A stretch of 64,000 nt of DNA from Metallyticus violacea (lineage: Eukaryota > Arthropoda > Insecta > Mantodea > Metallyticidae), in assembly GCA_030762175.1 (NCBI GenBank), contig CM060830.1, positions 51,271,501 to 51,335,500 on the forward strand. The letters are read 5' to 3'. The translations under genes and the position numbers were made by a program. The notes below the pieces were generated by a model. That model was not told the origin of the DNA, ran no database searches, and saw only the letters and a list, made by a program, of their open reading frames with translations. Positions 33,490 through 44,570 of this stretch are shown here, piece after piece (position 1 is the stretch's first letter; each line of letters begins with the position of its first letter).

Positions 33490-33850
33490 ATTAGACATGA
33501 TTAATGGTATTTTCTAGGCTGTTATGCCGTAGTCTGCTGGAGATAAGAGTTCCAGACATTTTGTCCACAACTGCAGCTGGGATGAACGAAGTTGCCATGG
33601 AGAAGGTACCACTGCATCTGATGCAGTGGCTATCAATATCACTGTATTTGTACTGTGGGCATCCTCCGCTGATTGGTCCAGGATGGGCATAGGTTGGGCA
33701 GCTGGAGGGAGGGGCCTGGCCTCTCCTATGTTGTTCTCTTCTGACTGGGCCCTTCTCCAAGGAAGCTTTGTCCATGCCACTGAAGATGTCTGCCACAGTT
33801 GTGGATGAAATGTCTGGAACTTGACTGTGGCCATGAAAACTTATGTTCCC
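33490..33850. mobile_element. Fold-back element related to 9201-9479
   Basis: The left side (CCAGACATTTTGTCCACAAC, reversed) and right side (GTTGTGGATGAAATGTCTGG) are inverted and enclose a GC-richer spacer of about 180 bp with no known coding function. The right end GACTGTGGCCATGAAAACTT matches that of the 9201-9479 element. No clear TSD was found. Confidence 0.65.
33780..33818 (+). ncRNA. Hammerhead-like motif
   Basis: CTGAAGA (33780-33786), T, a hairpin centred on CCAC-AGTT-GTGG, GAAA (33807-33810), TGTCTGG. The stem III half is not self-complementary, so it is probably inactive. Confidence 0.4.
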
Positions 33851-34899
33851 TCATCACTTATTATCTATTAGTCTTTTAAAATATTTTATTCAACTTTGTA
33901 ATACAACTCTAATCAATCTGTATAAAGCTCAATGCAAACTTTTCTGGTAACACACATGACAAGAGATGACATTGCAGATGGGCTATATGCAGATATAATG
34001 ACTATTATGGTCAAGAGAATCCTACTATTGCTTCCTCTCACCATCCCCAAACAAAATACTCTACAAGCTTACCAAGATATTGGTTTGCACCACAACTGCA
34101 AACCAAGTCCCTTACAGATAATAAATACAAATGGAAACATAAGGCATAAGATAGAAGTTCCCCTATAGACATGTTTTTATGCATAAAAATGCATTAAGTA
34201 TTAGTTATAGGAAATTAAATGTTCAAATTTTGGTGTTAGTGCAAACTACAACCTCCTAAAGAAACCACCCCTGACGGATGATCATTAAATATTAATGTTA
34301 AAAATATAGCTTTAATATACATTTTATCTGTGTTCTAAAATAGAATTCTGCAACTTTTATCAGACAGTTAGACAGTCATACTCACTGGAATTGAATTCTG
34401 ATCAAAATTGCATTATATTATAATTTATGGAATCATACAAGTACTGAATACAGTAAACTTAAATGTGTGCAATTTTTCCTCCTATATTAAATCCAAGGCT
34501 TCCCGAGAATGTCAGTTATCCATAATTAATTGTAGAATAAGAGTCTGTAAATAAAGAAAATGCAAACATATTTCCAAAATGCAGCATTGGCATGTTTTGA
34601 GGACTGCAGTTCAATCTTGAAAAATCAAAAGTTTTAAGAAAAAAATATATAATTGCTTCAAGCGAGTTTCCTTTTATGGTTTTCTGCTCTTTTTTAAATC
34701 ATCATTTGAGGATTTTTTCATGCAGTTATGGCTGTGATCAAGTTAAAGTAAAAATTTAATTTCACTTAGTAATTCAGCATTATGCAAGTAATTACATAAT
34801 TTGCTTATTTGTTGAACAGGGAGGGATATTGCATTTGATAATTTAAAGACAAAATGTATTTTAATATGGGAAAAATGTATAACAATTAAAATTATAAGT
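33851..34899. other. Intron sequence, nothing recognised
   Basis: AT-rich RALGAPB intron; the open frames here have no recognised motifs. Confidence 0.4.
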
Positions 34900-34911
34900 A
34901 AAATAGTGATA

Positions 34912-35359
34912 TAATTGAAATCATAGTATGATTGATTTGAACTAAACACTCTTATTGCTCCAGTTACTTGTCTATAAATGTAGAAATGTTGAATCCCCCC
35001 CCCTTTACGGATTATCTTTAACATCTCAAGTCATCAGCGTCCCATTCTATTCAGGACGTGAAACGGCCAACAAATTTTGCTCAGAGGCCTCTTCATTCAG
35101 ACTTGAGTTCTTTTTCATGCTGTAAATATATGACATGGGACCCATGGCTTTATTTCCCTTCCAAAGGAAGCTATACTTAGCATTTTTACGCCCCCAAAAA
35201 ATCCATCAATCTTGGCTAGGTTTGAACCTGCAATCTTGGGTTTAGAAGGCAAGTATGGTTACCACTACACCACCAGGACCAACGAAATGTAGAAATCATA
35301 CAATGATTTCAGTTATTCGATTGGCTTCACTGTACAAGTTCCAATTAGTGTCTCTAATT
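34912..35359. mobile_element. Palindromic element interrupted by a SINE
   Basis: The parts 34912-34975 (ATTGAAATCATAGTATGATT) and 35297-35359 (TTCACTGTACAAGTTCCAAT) are the two halves of the palindrome family seen at 14868 and 44116. The flanks AAAATAGTGATA (34900-34911) and AAGATAGTGATA (35360-35371) match at 11 of 12 positions. A complete SINE A sits in the centre. Confidence 0.65.
34988..35284 (-). mobile_element. SINE family A with perfect 12-bp TSD
   Basis: AAATGTAGAAAT at 34976-34987 and 35285-35296 flanks the insert. The reversed head GGTCCTGGTGGTGTAGTGGT and box B GGTTCAAACCT are clear. Its insertion postdates the palindromic element that surrounds it. Confidence 0.85.
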
Positions 35360-35572
35360 AAGATAGTGATAATCTATAATTATGCAAGTTAATGCATCAG
35401 GTTAATGCAATAGTTCTGATGCAATACAGAATTTTTTAGAATAAATTTAAAGACTGGCAAGAAACTTTACTGGGACACTAAAGGTGCCAGGAACTGAAAA
35501 AGTTTGTAAAGCTCTGAAGTAATTAAAGCCTGCCTTCTGTAGACTTTTACTCTTGTTATTTTCTCTCTACAG

Positions 35573-35831
35573 GTGATTTGATTCATGCTACCTGTACTGG
35601 ACTGGAAGCGAGTTGTAACAGAACTCAGGATGAAAGAGATTATTTTGTGATTTCTCTTCATGCTCTTGCAAGTGGGTTGCTTCGAGTCAAACTCCAAGGT
35701 CCAGCTGGAGGCCGTACCAGCCTAGCTACTCCATTGGTTGATGGCATGGTAGTCAGTCGACGGGTTCTTGGATCATTAGTTAGACAGACTGCTCTGAATA
35801 TGTGTCGCCGTAGGAGACTTGATAATGATAG
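35573..35831 (+). CDS. RALGAPB: RalGAP beta subunit exon
   Basis: Acceptor TCTCTACAG ends at 35572 and donor GTAAGT begins at 35832. Encodes 86 residues with FVISLHALASGLLRVKL, then TPLVDGMVVSRRVLGSLVRQ and NMCRRRRLDND. LVDGMxVSRRxLGxLVRQT is the most characteristic RalGAP beta C-terminal block. It starts with two bases of a serine codon and ends with AG completed by C in the last exon. Confidence 0.95.
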
Positions 35832-37972
35832 GTAAGTGTAGTTGATAATCTTGAAAGAAATTGTGCCTATTTTCTTGTAATCTTTGGTTTTTAAACTTCT
35901 TAGAAGCATATAAAAACATTTATTGAAAATAATATAATTTTTCTTGGTAATAATTTCTCTACTTATTTCACCTGTTTACAATTTTACAGTGTGTAAAAAT
36001 AGTATTTCCTAGATTTAAACGTAAATTATCCAAAATATTATTTATACAAGATGTTTGCATTCAACAAAGTTCTGATTGCTGTCCTGTGCTATATGTGTAT
36101 TATTTTTCAATGATAAGTGTTGCATATACATGAAATGTTTTCCAAAGCACAAATATTCAAAAAATAGAATCTGGAAATATACAAATGTGCTTTTTCTTTT
36201 TCATAGTTAACACATTTAAAAAAACTATAGCCAATTGTTCATAAGCCAGCTAATTAGACTTTTAAACATATCAGCTCTGCACTAATTCTAATATTATTAT
36301 GCTAAATTGTTCTGAATAATGCTAATGGCAAATCTTTTCTTCAGACATGCAAAGTTCTTTGTAGTGCAGTTAGATGATGTAAGATAGATGTACCTGTATA
36401 ACTAGAGGAATGAGGGAGCTGTGTAGCAAAGTTAAGGAAGCTGACAGTTGAACATCTGCCTGCTTGCTTAAGGTCCAGAGCTCAATACCCTGCTGGACAC
36501 AAATATTTTTATTAAGAATGTTTCACGTGCTGCCCAGAGTAGTGTATGAGTGTGAAGCATGCTTTGTGTATGTGCATTGATTATTTAATAACTAGTTTGC
36601 ACATACCAGAACTACCATTGAGCAGTTATCTGATAACGCATATCCAGTTCTACACATGTATGACCAATTCAATAAAGTTGAGAGCAGGTTTTAAGTTATA
36701 AACTAAAAAATGCTTGCAGCATTCCAAATCATTATACAGAAAAATAAAATGAATAAGTTGACTCACAGCTGATGATGTGGGCAATGGCCTGTGAAATATG
36801 TTCTGTATAATTTAATGGTAAGTGGAGCATAAGATTGACTTACAAGCTAATTAAGGAATATTAATTGTTTCACAGTATTAGTTCCGACTCAAAATTAGTT
36901 TTAAATTTTAAATTAATACGGTTTGCAGAAACAATAATTATGTATTTGCATCTTGGAATTTTATTATTTTCAAAGTTTCAACCCATCTTACCACACACTA
37001 TATAGGTACAATATGTAGCTCTTTAGACTTGTGTCCATAATTACTGAATTTACGTTCACTTTAGAATACAACTGTTTTAATGAGCATTCCTAACATTAGA
37101 AGTACTCAGGAAATCAAATACTTTACTTATAGCCCCTTCAAAATTTATTGAATAGAGTGCTAACTATTTTTAATTACTGAGAGGCAGTTTCTAATTTCAG
37201 TTTTTACAAGATTCGTGCAACTATCTTCTTGCTCAAATCTATAGTATGCAATGGAATTGTTGCAGCATACTGTATAAATGAACCAATTGTTGAATTGAAT
37301 TGTTCACATAACTTGTTAACATATATGAATTGTAATAATTCTTTGAAATTCACTTCTGAATATCTATTGCTCAATACCTTCTTGAACATCGTCCATTGCA
37401 TTAACATTTTAATTACATCTACAGACTCTCTAGAACTAACAGTTTATATGCATACTTTGTCCAGGTTCCCCATCATTCATTTAAATTTACTAGGGGGGTC
37501 AAGAGAAGAAGAAACATTTACAAGGTTTTTATTTTCAAGTCTATTGCTGTTGTACCAATTTTGCACCTTTCATTGAAATTATGTCATATTTTTAAAAATC
37601 AAGTAGGGAAATGTGACAAATGTGACTGTGGCTTAAAACTGGTTAATAGTTTGTACAAGAAATCACACAGTTATTTTAAATTTGGGAACCAAGGAGTAAA
37701 TGTTGGTAATTGTGACTGCATAACTGTTAACCAAGAAATTAGAAGGCTGTAATTCACCCAATTGTGCCAAATATCACTTGATTTAGAGATCAACCAGTAA
37801 TAATAGTAATAGTAATAATAGATTTGTTATTTAGAAGAACTAAATAAAATTGTTGTCATTCATTCCCGCCTATGTTCCATATTCTTCACCCCACCTGTGC
37901 ACATGTTTCCTATCTTATCCTGAGATTCATTCCATATATTTCTCTGATATGAATTAATTTTGGCTATTGCAG
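35832..37972. other. Last RALGAPB intron
   Basis: AT-rich. It holds one hammerhead-like motif (36769-36803) and a possible decayed tRNA-like SINE head near 36415-36500 (GTTGAACATCTGCCTGC, GGTCCAGAGCTCAATACC). Nothing else recognised; the 115-codon frame at 37229-37576 has no known motif. Confidence 0.4.
36769..36803 (+). ncRNA. Hammerhead-like motif with canonical core
   Basis: CTGATGA (36769-36775) is canonical. It is followed by T, stem II GTGGGC/GCCTGT with G-U pairs, GAAA (36793-36796) and TATGTTC. A poly-A-rich stretch lies upstream and no coding sequence is attached. It is a possible solo remnant of the family. Confidence 0.45.
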
Positions 37973-38090
37973 CTATCAGCCACCTCATGTACGACGACGA
38001 TTGAAAGTTCAGGAGCTGGTGCAGAAGTACCATTGTGAACTGAGCCATCCAGAGCTCCTTACGTATCTTTTCAGTGATCCACCTACGTAA
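37973..38090 (+). CDS. RALGAPB: RalGAP beta subunit, terminal coding exon
   Basis: Acceptor GCTATTGCAG ends at 37972. The first base completes the serine codon. The frame YQPPHVRRRLKVQELVQKYH runs to TAA at 38088-38090. PPHVRR followed by a charged helix is the expected C terminus, and its length is close to that of vertebrate RalGAP beta. All eight visible exons join without frame error into 511 residues. Confidence 0.94.
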
Positions 38091-38126
38091 TCATTGTCAT
38101 TAATTGTTAACATTCCAATCATTCCA

Positions 38127-38132
38127 AATAAA
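38127..38132 (+). terminator. RALGAPB: Probable RALGAPB poly(A) signal
   Basis: AATAAA occurs 37 bases after the stop codon. Further downstream signals may also be used; a 3' UTR this short is unproven. Confidence 0.5.
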
Positions 38133-38929
38133 ATATATATATTATACATTTCATTTGTTACCTAATTTAACTGTACTACGATAGCCTCCACATTTTCCTA
38201 ATCATTTATTTGTTCAATTGATTTATTACCTACTTGGAGACCTGTCTTCATCCTTCTGTTAAATTTGCATCCTTAACATTTGTGCTCTACTATATTATAT
38301 CCACAATTCTGATTCCTCTTCCTTTATGCTCCTTGTATTATTGTGCATATCTTTTTCACACAGGTGTTTTTGAGTTTGTTTTAAAATTACTTTTAGAGAC
38401 AAAGCTTAACTATTGATGGAGGAGAACTAAAAAATTACACCTATCAGAAAGCAAATCAATAATGCTGCTCTGCAAACAACTTGACAGAGCAATAAGTGAG
38501 CAGTGTATGAAGGTAGAGGTGACAAAACATGTCAAAATAGGGGATTTACTATACACCTGTTGATAATGCTGATCTTAAAGAATGAATTATGTCAGTCATT
38601 TATTTACTAATGAGGTACATTATTTAATCTGAAATATGCATATCTCAGCATCAGTCCTGAAGTCTGAGTGAAGAGAACTGGAGTACTGTTATGAAACACA
38701 AGAGTTTAGAGTTCATGTCCCATAATTATAGTAAAAAATTAGTTAAATATAGATTATAAGCAAGCTTGTCATGTATTTTTTGCAGATAGATTTTGCATAA
38801 ACACATGAAAGGAATGCAAAATTAATGTCAATATTTGGTTCACATCCATGTTAATATCTGTGCTCTTTGATGAAAATAAATTTATAGGTATGCACAAAGC
38901 CAAACTAACTGATGCTTATCTCAATTGAT
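38133..38929. other. Intergenic or 3' UTR sequence, nothing recognised
   Basis: AT-rich with no element identified; it may include the RALGAPB 3' UTR. Confidence 0.4.
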
Positions 38930-39460
38930 CATGCTAAACCCAATATAAAGAAACAGTTTCACCACCTACATTGGCTTTCAGGCTAGGGTCTTGGATATTA
39001 ACAAATATTCCAACTATCAAAAGCAGCATAAAAACATATATCTCAGAACATAAACTGCCATTTAGGACTATGGGAAAAATTGGCTGTTGCTGAACATGTA
39101 ATTAACCTGGAAGACCACCACATGGTTTATGAAAACAGCAAGGGCCCTTGCTTATTTATGACAAAAATTATCACAGCAGATTACATAGGGAAACTATTGA
39201 AATATTTAAACATCCCAGTGATATAAACAAGAAAGAAAAAGATATGAAAATTAACAGAATTTGAACTCCTACTCTTAAGAAGCATGTTAGAACTCCTGCT
39301 GTGAATTAATACCACAGAACATGACCATAACCATGTAAGTGCCCCACTCTTAGCTCAGTATTGACAACAATGAGCCTCATTCTTAGAATCAGCTGCTGAG
39401 TGTCAAGTACATTTTTTTTATTCCTCTGAAGATATCCACTATAGTGTTGAATGAAATGTC
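38930..39460 (+). mobile_element. Penelope-like endonuclease tail, third type
   Basis: Broken + strand frames read KLAVAEHVINLEDHHMVYEN, then REAIEI-like debris and FKHPS/INKKEKDMK-like sequence near 39200-39250. The third type at 55030-55440 has the parallel REILEIEQHPDDINKD. A hammerhead-like motif ends it at 39426-39460. Many stops. Confidence 0.6.
39426..39460 (+). ncRNA. Hammerhead-like motif
   Basis: CTGAAGA (39426-39432), T, a weak stem around ATCCACTATAGTGTTGAAT, GAAA (39453-39456), TGTC. It follows Penelope-like coding debris, the same relative position as at 55399-55437. Confidence 0.4.
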
Positions 39461-39707
39461 AACTCACCATAAATATGAATTGACCATTAGAACACAGCCA
39501 AAAAGCCCAGAAATGTTGGTAATATCCAGTTACATCACCATTTCATTAGATTCCATAAGTTTCTAGCCTGACCAAGTTGCAGTGCAATAATCAAAAATCC
39601 TTTTATGTGGGAAATATACTTTTTTTTTTTTAATAGCAGAGATTTTCACAGTGAAATATAGTATAATATAACAATATATGAGTTTGTAATGGCGGTTCAG
39701 TGAGCAA

Positions 39708-39740
39708 CTGAAGATGGGAGAGATTCTCCCAAAACGTGTC
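39708..39740 (+). ncRNA. Hammerhead-like motif
   Basis: CTGAAGA (39708-39714), T, a perfect GGGAGA-GAT-TCTCCC-type hairpin, then AAAACGTGTC in place of GAAACGTGTC. The stem is strong, but the first base of the GAAA box is altered. Confidence 0.4.
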
Positions 39741-39848
39741 TTACTTTTATGTAAGGAAGTGGAGTCTAGTGTAAAAAATGAATACCTAAGTTTAGGAAAT
39801 ATATGAGGAATTCACTCAAATTTCACTAATTTTGTTCCACTTACTTGG

Positions 39849-39881
39849 ACATGTTTCAAAGGCTGTTGCTTTCATAATCAG
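39849..39881 (-). ncRNA. Hammerhead-like motif (Penelope left end)
   Basis: On the reverse strand: CTGATTA (39881-39875), T, stem AAAGC-AACA-GCCTTT, GAAACATGTC. The core differs from CTGANGA at one base (G to T). Self-complementary ACATGT followed by C is kept. Confidence 0.4.
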
Positions 39882-40327
39882 CATGGTTCCATTGTCAGCT
39901 TCCCAGCATGGTATTAAGGTGTCCCTCTGTGGATTTTATGAACTTTATGATGAGATTACTGTTGTTTGAAAGATCATAATTAACTAAATTTTCCTTTTTT
40001 CATTTATGAATATATTTTTCCACACAAATAATTTAATGAGTTTTTGAAGAGATTTAAGAGTATAGGTCCATTTTGGAATTCATGTTTTTTTTTCTCGTGT
40101 GTTCCTTAAACTGTAGTGTAATGTTCCTTTTTGATTTGCCTATATATTTCATATGGCAGTCTTTGCAACTGATTTCATAAATGCCTGATTGTTTTCCTGG
40201 TGTAATTTTGTCTTTCGTGTGGTTTTTAGGTTTTTTAAACTGCATCTGTTCATTGGAGCCAAAATAATGTTCACATCTTTAGAAATCTTCTGGAATTTTT
40301 TATGTTCCCACGATAGAATGTAAATTT

Positions 40328-40329
<2 letters not shown>

Positions 40330-40377
<48 letters not shown>
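40330..40377. repeat. (TA)n microsatellite
   Basis: About 23 TA units. A shorter related TATATATAT tract with the same flank (GTAAATTTCTTATATATATA) repeats at 40470-40490. Confidence 0.9.
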
Positions 40378-40381
<4 letters not shown>

Positions 40382-41005
40382 CTCCTTTGTTACCTTTCAG
40401 TGTAATGATGACCTTTATTTGTTTTTGCTTTTTGAACTATTTTCTTCTTGACCAGATCTTGCAATAGAATGTAAATTTCTTATATATATATATGATCTCC
40501 TTGTTCGCTTTTCAGTGTGGTGATTTCTTTTATTTGTTTTTGTTTTTTGAACTTTTCTACTTTCTTCTTGACCAAATCTATTGTGTAACCATTTTTCTGC
40601 GCTATATCTACGATTTTTCAGTATTCAGATTTGTATTCTGTCTTGCTTATTGGTCGGGTTGTTAATCTGAATGTGAGGCTATTGATTATTGTGAGTTTAT
40701 GTTGTTTTGTATTGTGGCTGTTGTTTTTTATATAATTATCTGTATGGGTATCTTTTGAATATGCCAAATTCCAGTATATTGTCATTTTTTATAATTTTTA
40801 TATCCAGAAAAGGAAGAACCTTGTTGTTTTCTATTTTCATTGTGAATTTAATGGTGCTGTCTTGTAGGTTCACTAGTTTAATTGCATCCTTTTTCCATTT
40901 TTCATTTACTATTGCAAACACATCATCAACATAACATCACAAAGTTCATAAAATCCACAGAGCAACATCTTAATACTATACTGGGAAGCTGACAGTGGAA
41001 TTGTG

Positions 41006-41040
41006 CCGATGATGAAGGCAACAACCTTCGAAATATGTCC
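41006..41040 (+). ncRNA. Hammerhead-like motif (Penelope right end)
   Basis: CCGATGA (41006-41012), T, stem GAAGGC-AACA-ACCTTC with one mismatch, GAAATATGTCC. It is the inverted partner of 39849-39881. Confidence 0.4.
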
Positions 41041-41379
41041 AAGCAAGTGGAACAAAACTAAGGAAATTTGAATGATATCCTCATATATAAGCTATACCCT
41101 TATATATGTTTGTTATTATTAAAAAAGCATGTCTCACTCATGTAATACCACCTTGAAGAGCCATGTAAGTAACTAGAGGTATGTGAATTTTTGAAATGTT
41201 GAAAATTGAGGTAAAGTAGAGTGATAAAATGTTTCACAAAGAAAGGATTTTCTCATACAGAAATTATAAACAGCTTGGAAGCTTCCCTTTCATATTCAAT
41301 GGTAGGAGCATAGGTTTTGATTAGGATGAGAAAACACTTAAGATAAATCACATGATGGTCAGTCAATAGAGGATACCAA

Positions 41380-42130
41380 AATCCATTACTGAAGAGGAGA
41401 TGTTGAGTAACAGGAGACTAAAACTGGAAAAAATTCCATGAAGTTGGAAAAACAGTCATCTATAGAATTCTGCATGAACATCTCCATATGAAAAAGATGA
41501 GTGCAGTATGATTGCCATTACTTTCCTTGGCAACTCCAACTGGATGCTGTGAAAGGATTTTGACCTTATATCAAACAACAGGAAGGAAGTTCTTGAATCA
41601 GTTGTGACAGGGGATGAAACTAATGTCCCCTACCGTGATCCATTTTAAAAAATTGAGTCTGTAGAGTAGTGTAAATCTGATGAGGCACCTCTAAATTGTC
41701 CAGTCTAGGAGAAAAATAGCCATAATTTTCTCATGGTGACATGACTTTAAAGAGAGAAACTCAGTGTCAACATACACTACTACTGCAGCCTTCTTCACAA
41801 ACTGCTAGCAGCAATGAAGAAAAGAGGCATGTTGAGCCGTGGTGTTTGCCTTCTGCATGACTTCTCAGACTGCAAAGAACCCTACAGTCCATATCTAGCT
41901 CCCAGTTGTTACTATATTTTCTCAAAAGTAAAGACCTACTGGGAAGAAAATTTAATGACGACTAGGCATCAGGATTCTTAAACACTTAACATGGAGTTGG
42001 GTACACTTAAACTACAAGGTCAGTACAAACATTGCATGAATAAGCTATATGAGCCACTACCTGGCAGGTAAACAAGAACTGATGAGTGACACTGTAGTAA
42101 GGGGAGAGGATGGTTTGTAGCTCATGTCCT
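41380..42130 (+). pseudogene. mariner-like transposase remnant
   Basis: Successive broken frames show the mariner order: SVVTGDE-like VVTGDETNVPY (about 41603), EEKNSHNFLMV-like text, VNIHYYCSLLHKLLAAMKKRG (about 41770-41830), SRGVCLLHD (about 41840) and YSPYLAPSCYYIFSKVK (about 41890-41930). The first D (GDE) and second D (LLHD) of the catalytic triad are visible. The third block PYSPxLAPxxY is present with the expected D replaced by C (APSC). Dead copy. Confidence 0.7.
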
Positions 42131-42509
42131 ACCCCTCCCACGTATTGTCTACAATCCAGTACCAACATAGTTTCATTCTGGTTTTAGTGCCTAGAAATTC
42201 CAATGCTTAATGATAACACTGAAGTGAAAAAAGCAGTTTAGGACATCATGCAGGCAAAAGTTGAGACTATTTTTTCCATGGTATAAAAATGGTAGTTTAA
42301 AGATCTGAAAAGTGTGTTGAAATATAAGAATCATGTCTCTAAAAGTAAGGTGGGAACTATGGAACCCACCTTGTATGGATGGGGGGTGCGTGGTCTGGGA
42401 CAAAGGGGGATACTTTTGTACTTAAGCCTTGCTTATGGATGGCCCTTTGTGCATAATCATCAACCTGAAAATCTAGATATCATCTCATGAGAGGGTATAA
42501 ATATTAATG

Positions 42510-42610
42510 ATTGGGGCATTTGCTTTTCGAATCCAGTGGTCAGCCTTGATCACCATCTGCAGTAGAGAGAGAGAGCATGTGTTCAAATCCTGCTTGAGTT
42601 AGGCAGTGAA
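42510..42610 (+). repeat. Possible tRNA-like SINE head
   Basis: GTGTTCAAATCCTGCTTGAG resembles a box B about 45 bp after a degenerate box A region. No second copy or TSD was found, so this is weak. Confidence 0.25.
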
Positions 42611-43439
42611 GAATTTTATTGCAGATTTCTTTTTTCTAAGCAAACAAAATTAAATTATGTCTTTAATGAATGCTTCTTGAAGTCATAAAATGTGCAAAAT
42701 TCATTATTTTTAATGATTAACCTCCCAAAGACTGAAGCGTAGGATATGAATGATAAATAAATTTCTGTTTAAGTCTTTGGAATGTTTAGTGGTAAAATAA
42801 AGAAAACTAAAGATCAGGATGTAAGAAGTAATACACACTGAAGTGCTTGAAGGAAACTGCTCATCAATACATAAAAAGCAACTTCCAGTTTGCTGCCATC
42901 AAGCATAGCAGAGAGATAAAAGTTCTGGACCAGAGAGGAGTAAAAATTCAAAATATACATGAAGGGATGATGAATTACAATTATATATTAAAAGGCTAGG
43001 ATACAGACAGGAGGGTTGAGGGAAATAGATATAGAGGAGCTTTTAAAAGATAATAAAAGTAAGGAAGCATTTATAAGGCTACAGGAGATGGGAAGATGAC
43101 AGGAGAAACAATGAGTCTGAAAATAGATGGACAGCAAGAGCAACAATAGTAAAGCAATGTCTTTGGTGAAGAAAAGGGGAAAGTAAGGGAAAATAGTATA
43201 AAAGCAGAAGACTCTTTGTTTTTAGAAATCTCTTAGGAGCAGGTCACATGATTAATCAAAATATATGGCCACTGGAGAATTATATTGAGCATTTAGATAG
43301 CTTGATAAGAATATGTAAAGTGCAAAAGCAAATTAGAAGATTAAAAAGGAACAAAGCAAGTGGTATGGTTGGAATTACTGGGAGACTTTGGAAGGCATAG
43401 AGTTTAAACAAAATAGATTAATTTTTATATAAACAATAT

Positions 43440-43560
43440 AATATATATATATATATATATATTTATACCACTCCATTGTCAACAGCTTCATAATATTACA
43501 TTGTTTATATATATATACCACTCCATTGTCAACAGCTTCATAAGTACATTTAATAGATTA
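43440..43560. repeat. Short duplicated segment beside (AT)n
   Basis: TATACCACTCCATTGTCAAC...AGCTTCATAA occurs twice, at about 43464 and 43515, each following a TATATATA run. It may mark the 3' edge of the reverse-strand LINE insertion. Confidence 0.7.
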
Positions 43561-44570
43561 ATTTTATTAGTTACAATATTGGTTGGTTACTAGTGGCCAA
43601 TCGCGATGCTAATATTTATTATTTTTCTCTAGCTTCCCAATAAAGAGCTACCAAATTATTTTTCATTTGTTAGTTATCTAGTTGCTGCATTTCAGTAGAT
43701 GTTCTTTGTTTAAGATAGTATTCACACCCTTACACAGTGGAGAGTGGCTGTTCTTGATTAATTTCATCCTGAAGAGATGTTCTGGCAGGCAATCAACCCA
43801 AAAATTAAACTCCCAATTTTTCTTGTTTTCAATAAAAGATGATTGAAAGTATTTAGATCTTCATATGGTTTTCCTTTAGGTTATTTTTTTTTTTGCTTTT
43901 CTTTTCTTTTTCCCTTCTTCTTGTTCAGATATTAATCTTTTCATGAGTTTCAATTTAGAGGGAAGTTCTAGTTCAAAAGGTGATTTTAATTTTATGGCTC
44001 CTTTTTTTGCCAAAGTATCAGCAATCTCATTCCCCTTTAATCCCACATGGCTTGGGATCCATTGTAAAACTATTTCTGTATTTCTGATCTGGATTGTATG
44101 ATATAGTTTTCTTATAATTGATAATCATTGTATGATTCAGTTGAACTACCCACTCTTAATGCTTCACTTGTCATTATGTATGGAACCGGTTTCGATAACA
44201 TTTAGTTCTCATACAATAATATCAATTATATGATTAGCTTCACTATGCAAGTTCCAATTTACATTTTAATAGTTTTCTTATTTCATTTATAGCATGTGTT
44301 GGTAGGTAACTATAATTCACTTTGTAGTACTGCTTTAGAGTCCCTTAAGATAATAATTCTTTAACTTATGTTAGGTCTATACAGTAGATTTTGTAAAGCT
44401 GCTCTAATGGCCATTATTTCACCATCAAAACTGTTAGCATACTGTCCCATAGGTGTATATTGAGAGAATTCTTCACAGTATATTTCGAAGTCTACTGCTC
44501 CATTTTTTAAGAGATCCATTTGTATACGCTCTACACCATGTATCAGTCAGATAATAGTTTAGTGTACTAA
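43560..44570 (-). pseudogene. LINE RNase H and tail fragment, reverse strand
   Basis: On the reverse strand, VLQWIPSHVGLKGNEIADTL followed by AKKGAIKLK (about 44080-43985) is an RNase H1-type end with the GNEIAD motif, as found in I/R1-group LINEs. The Cys/His tail follows toward 43660. The + strand relative at 55590-56060 has KANEITDTLAKK. A palindromic element is inserted at 44116-44268, just upstream of the RNase H end. Confidence 0.75.
44116..44268. mobile_element. Palindromic element with perfect 13-bp TSD
   Basis: ATAGTTTTCTTAT at 44103-44115 and 44269-44281 bounds a 153-bp insert. Inside are TTCAGTTGAACTACCCACTC, a GGAACCGGTTTC centre and GCAAGTTCCAATTTACATTT at the right. It is nearly collinear with 14868-15064 but has a shorter centre. 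Confidence 0.8.

Larger units (their letters stand above)
39800..41085 (-). mobile_element. Penelope-like element remnant with inverted ends
   Basis: Inverted ends at about 39805-39885 (TTGTTCCACTTACTTGGACA) and 40990-41070 (TGTCCAAGCAAGTGGAACAA) enclose reverse-strand coding pieces. These are an RT part, FTMKIENNKVLPFLDIKI (40921-40736 region), and an endonuclease part, SGIYEISCKDCHMKYIGKSK with RNITLQFKEH (40245-40054). LPFLDIKI and GIY-YIG strands are hallmarks of the group. A (TA)n tract (40332-40377) separates them. The element is of the same type as 16151-16846. Confidence 0.8.

Noticed and set aside
35658..35909. 83-codon reverse-strand frame
   Set aside because: It is antisense to a RALGAPB exon.
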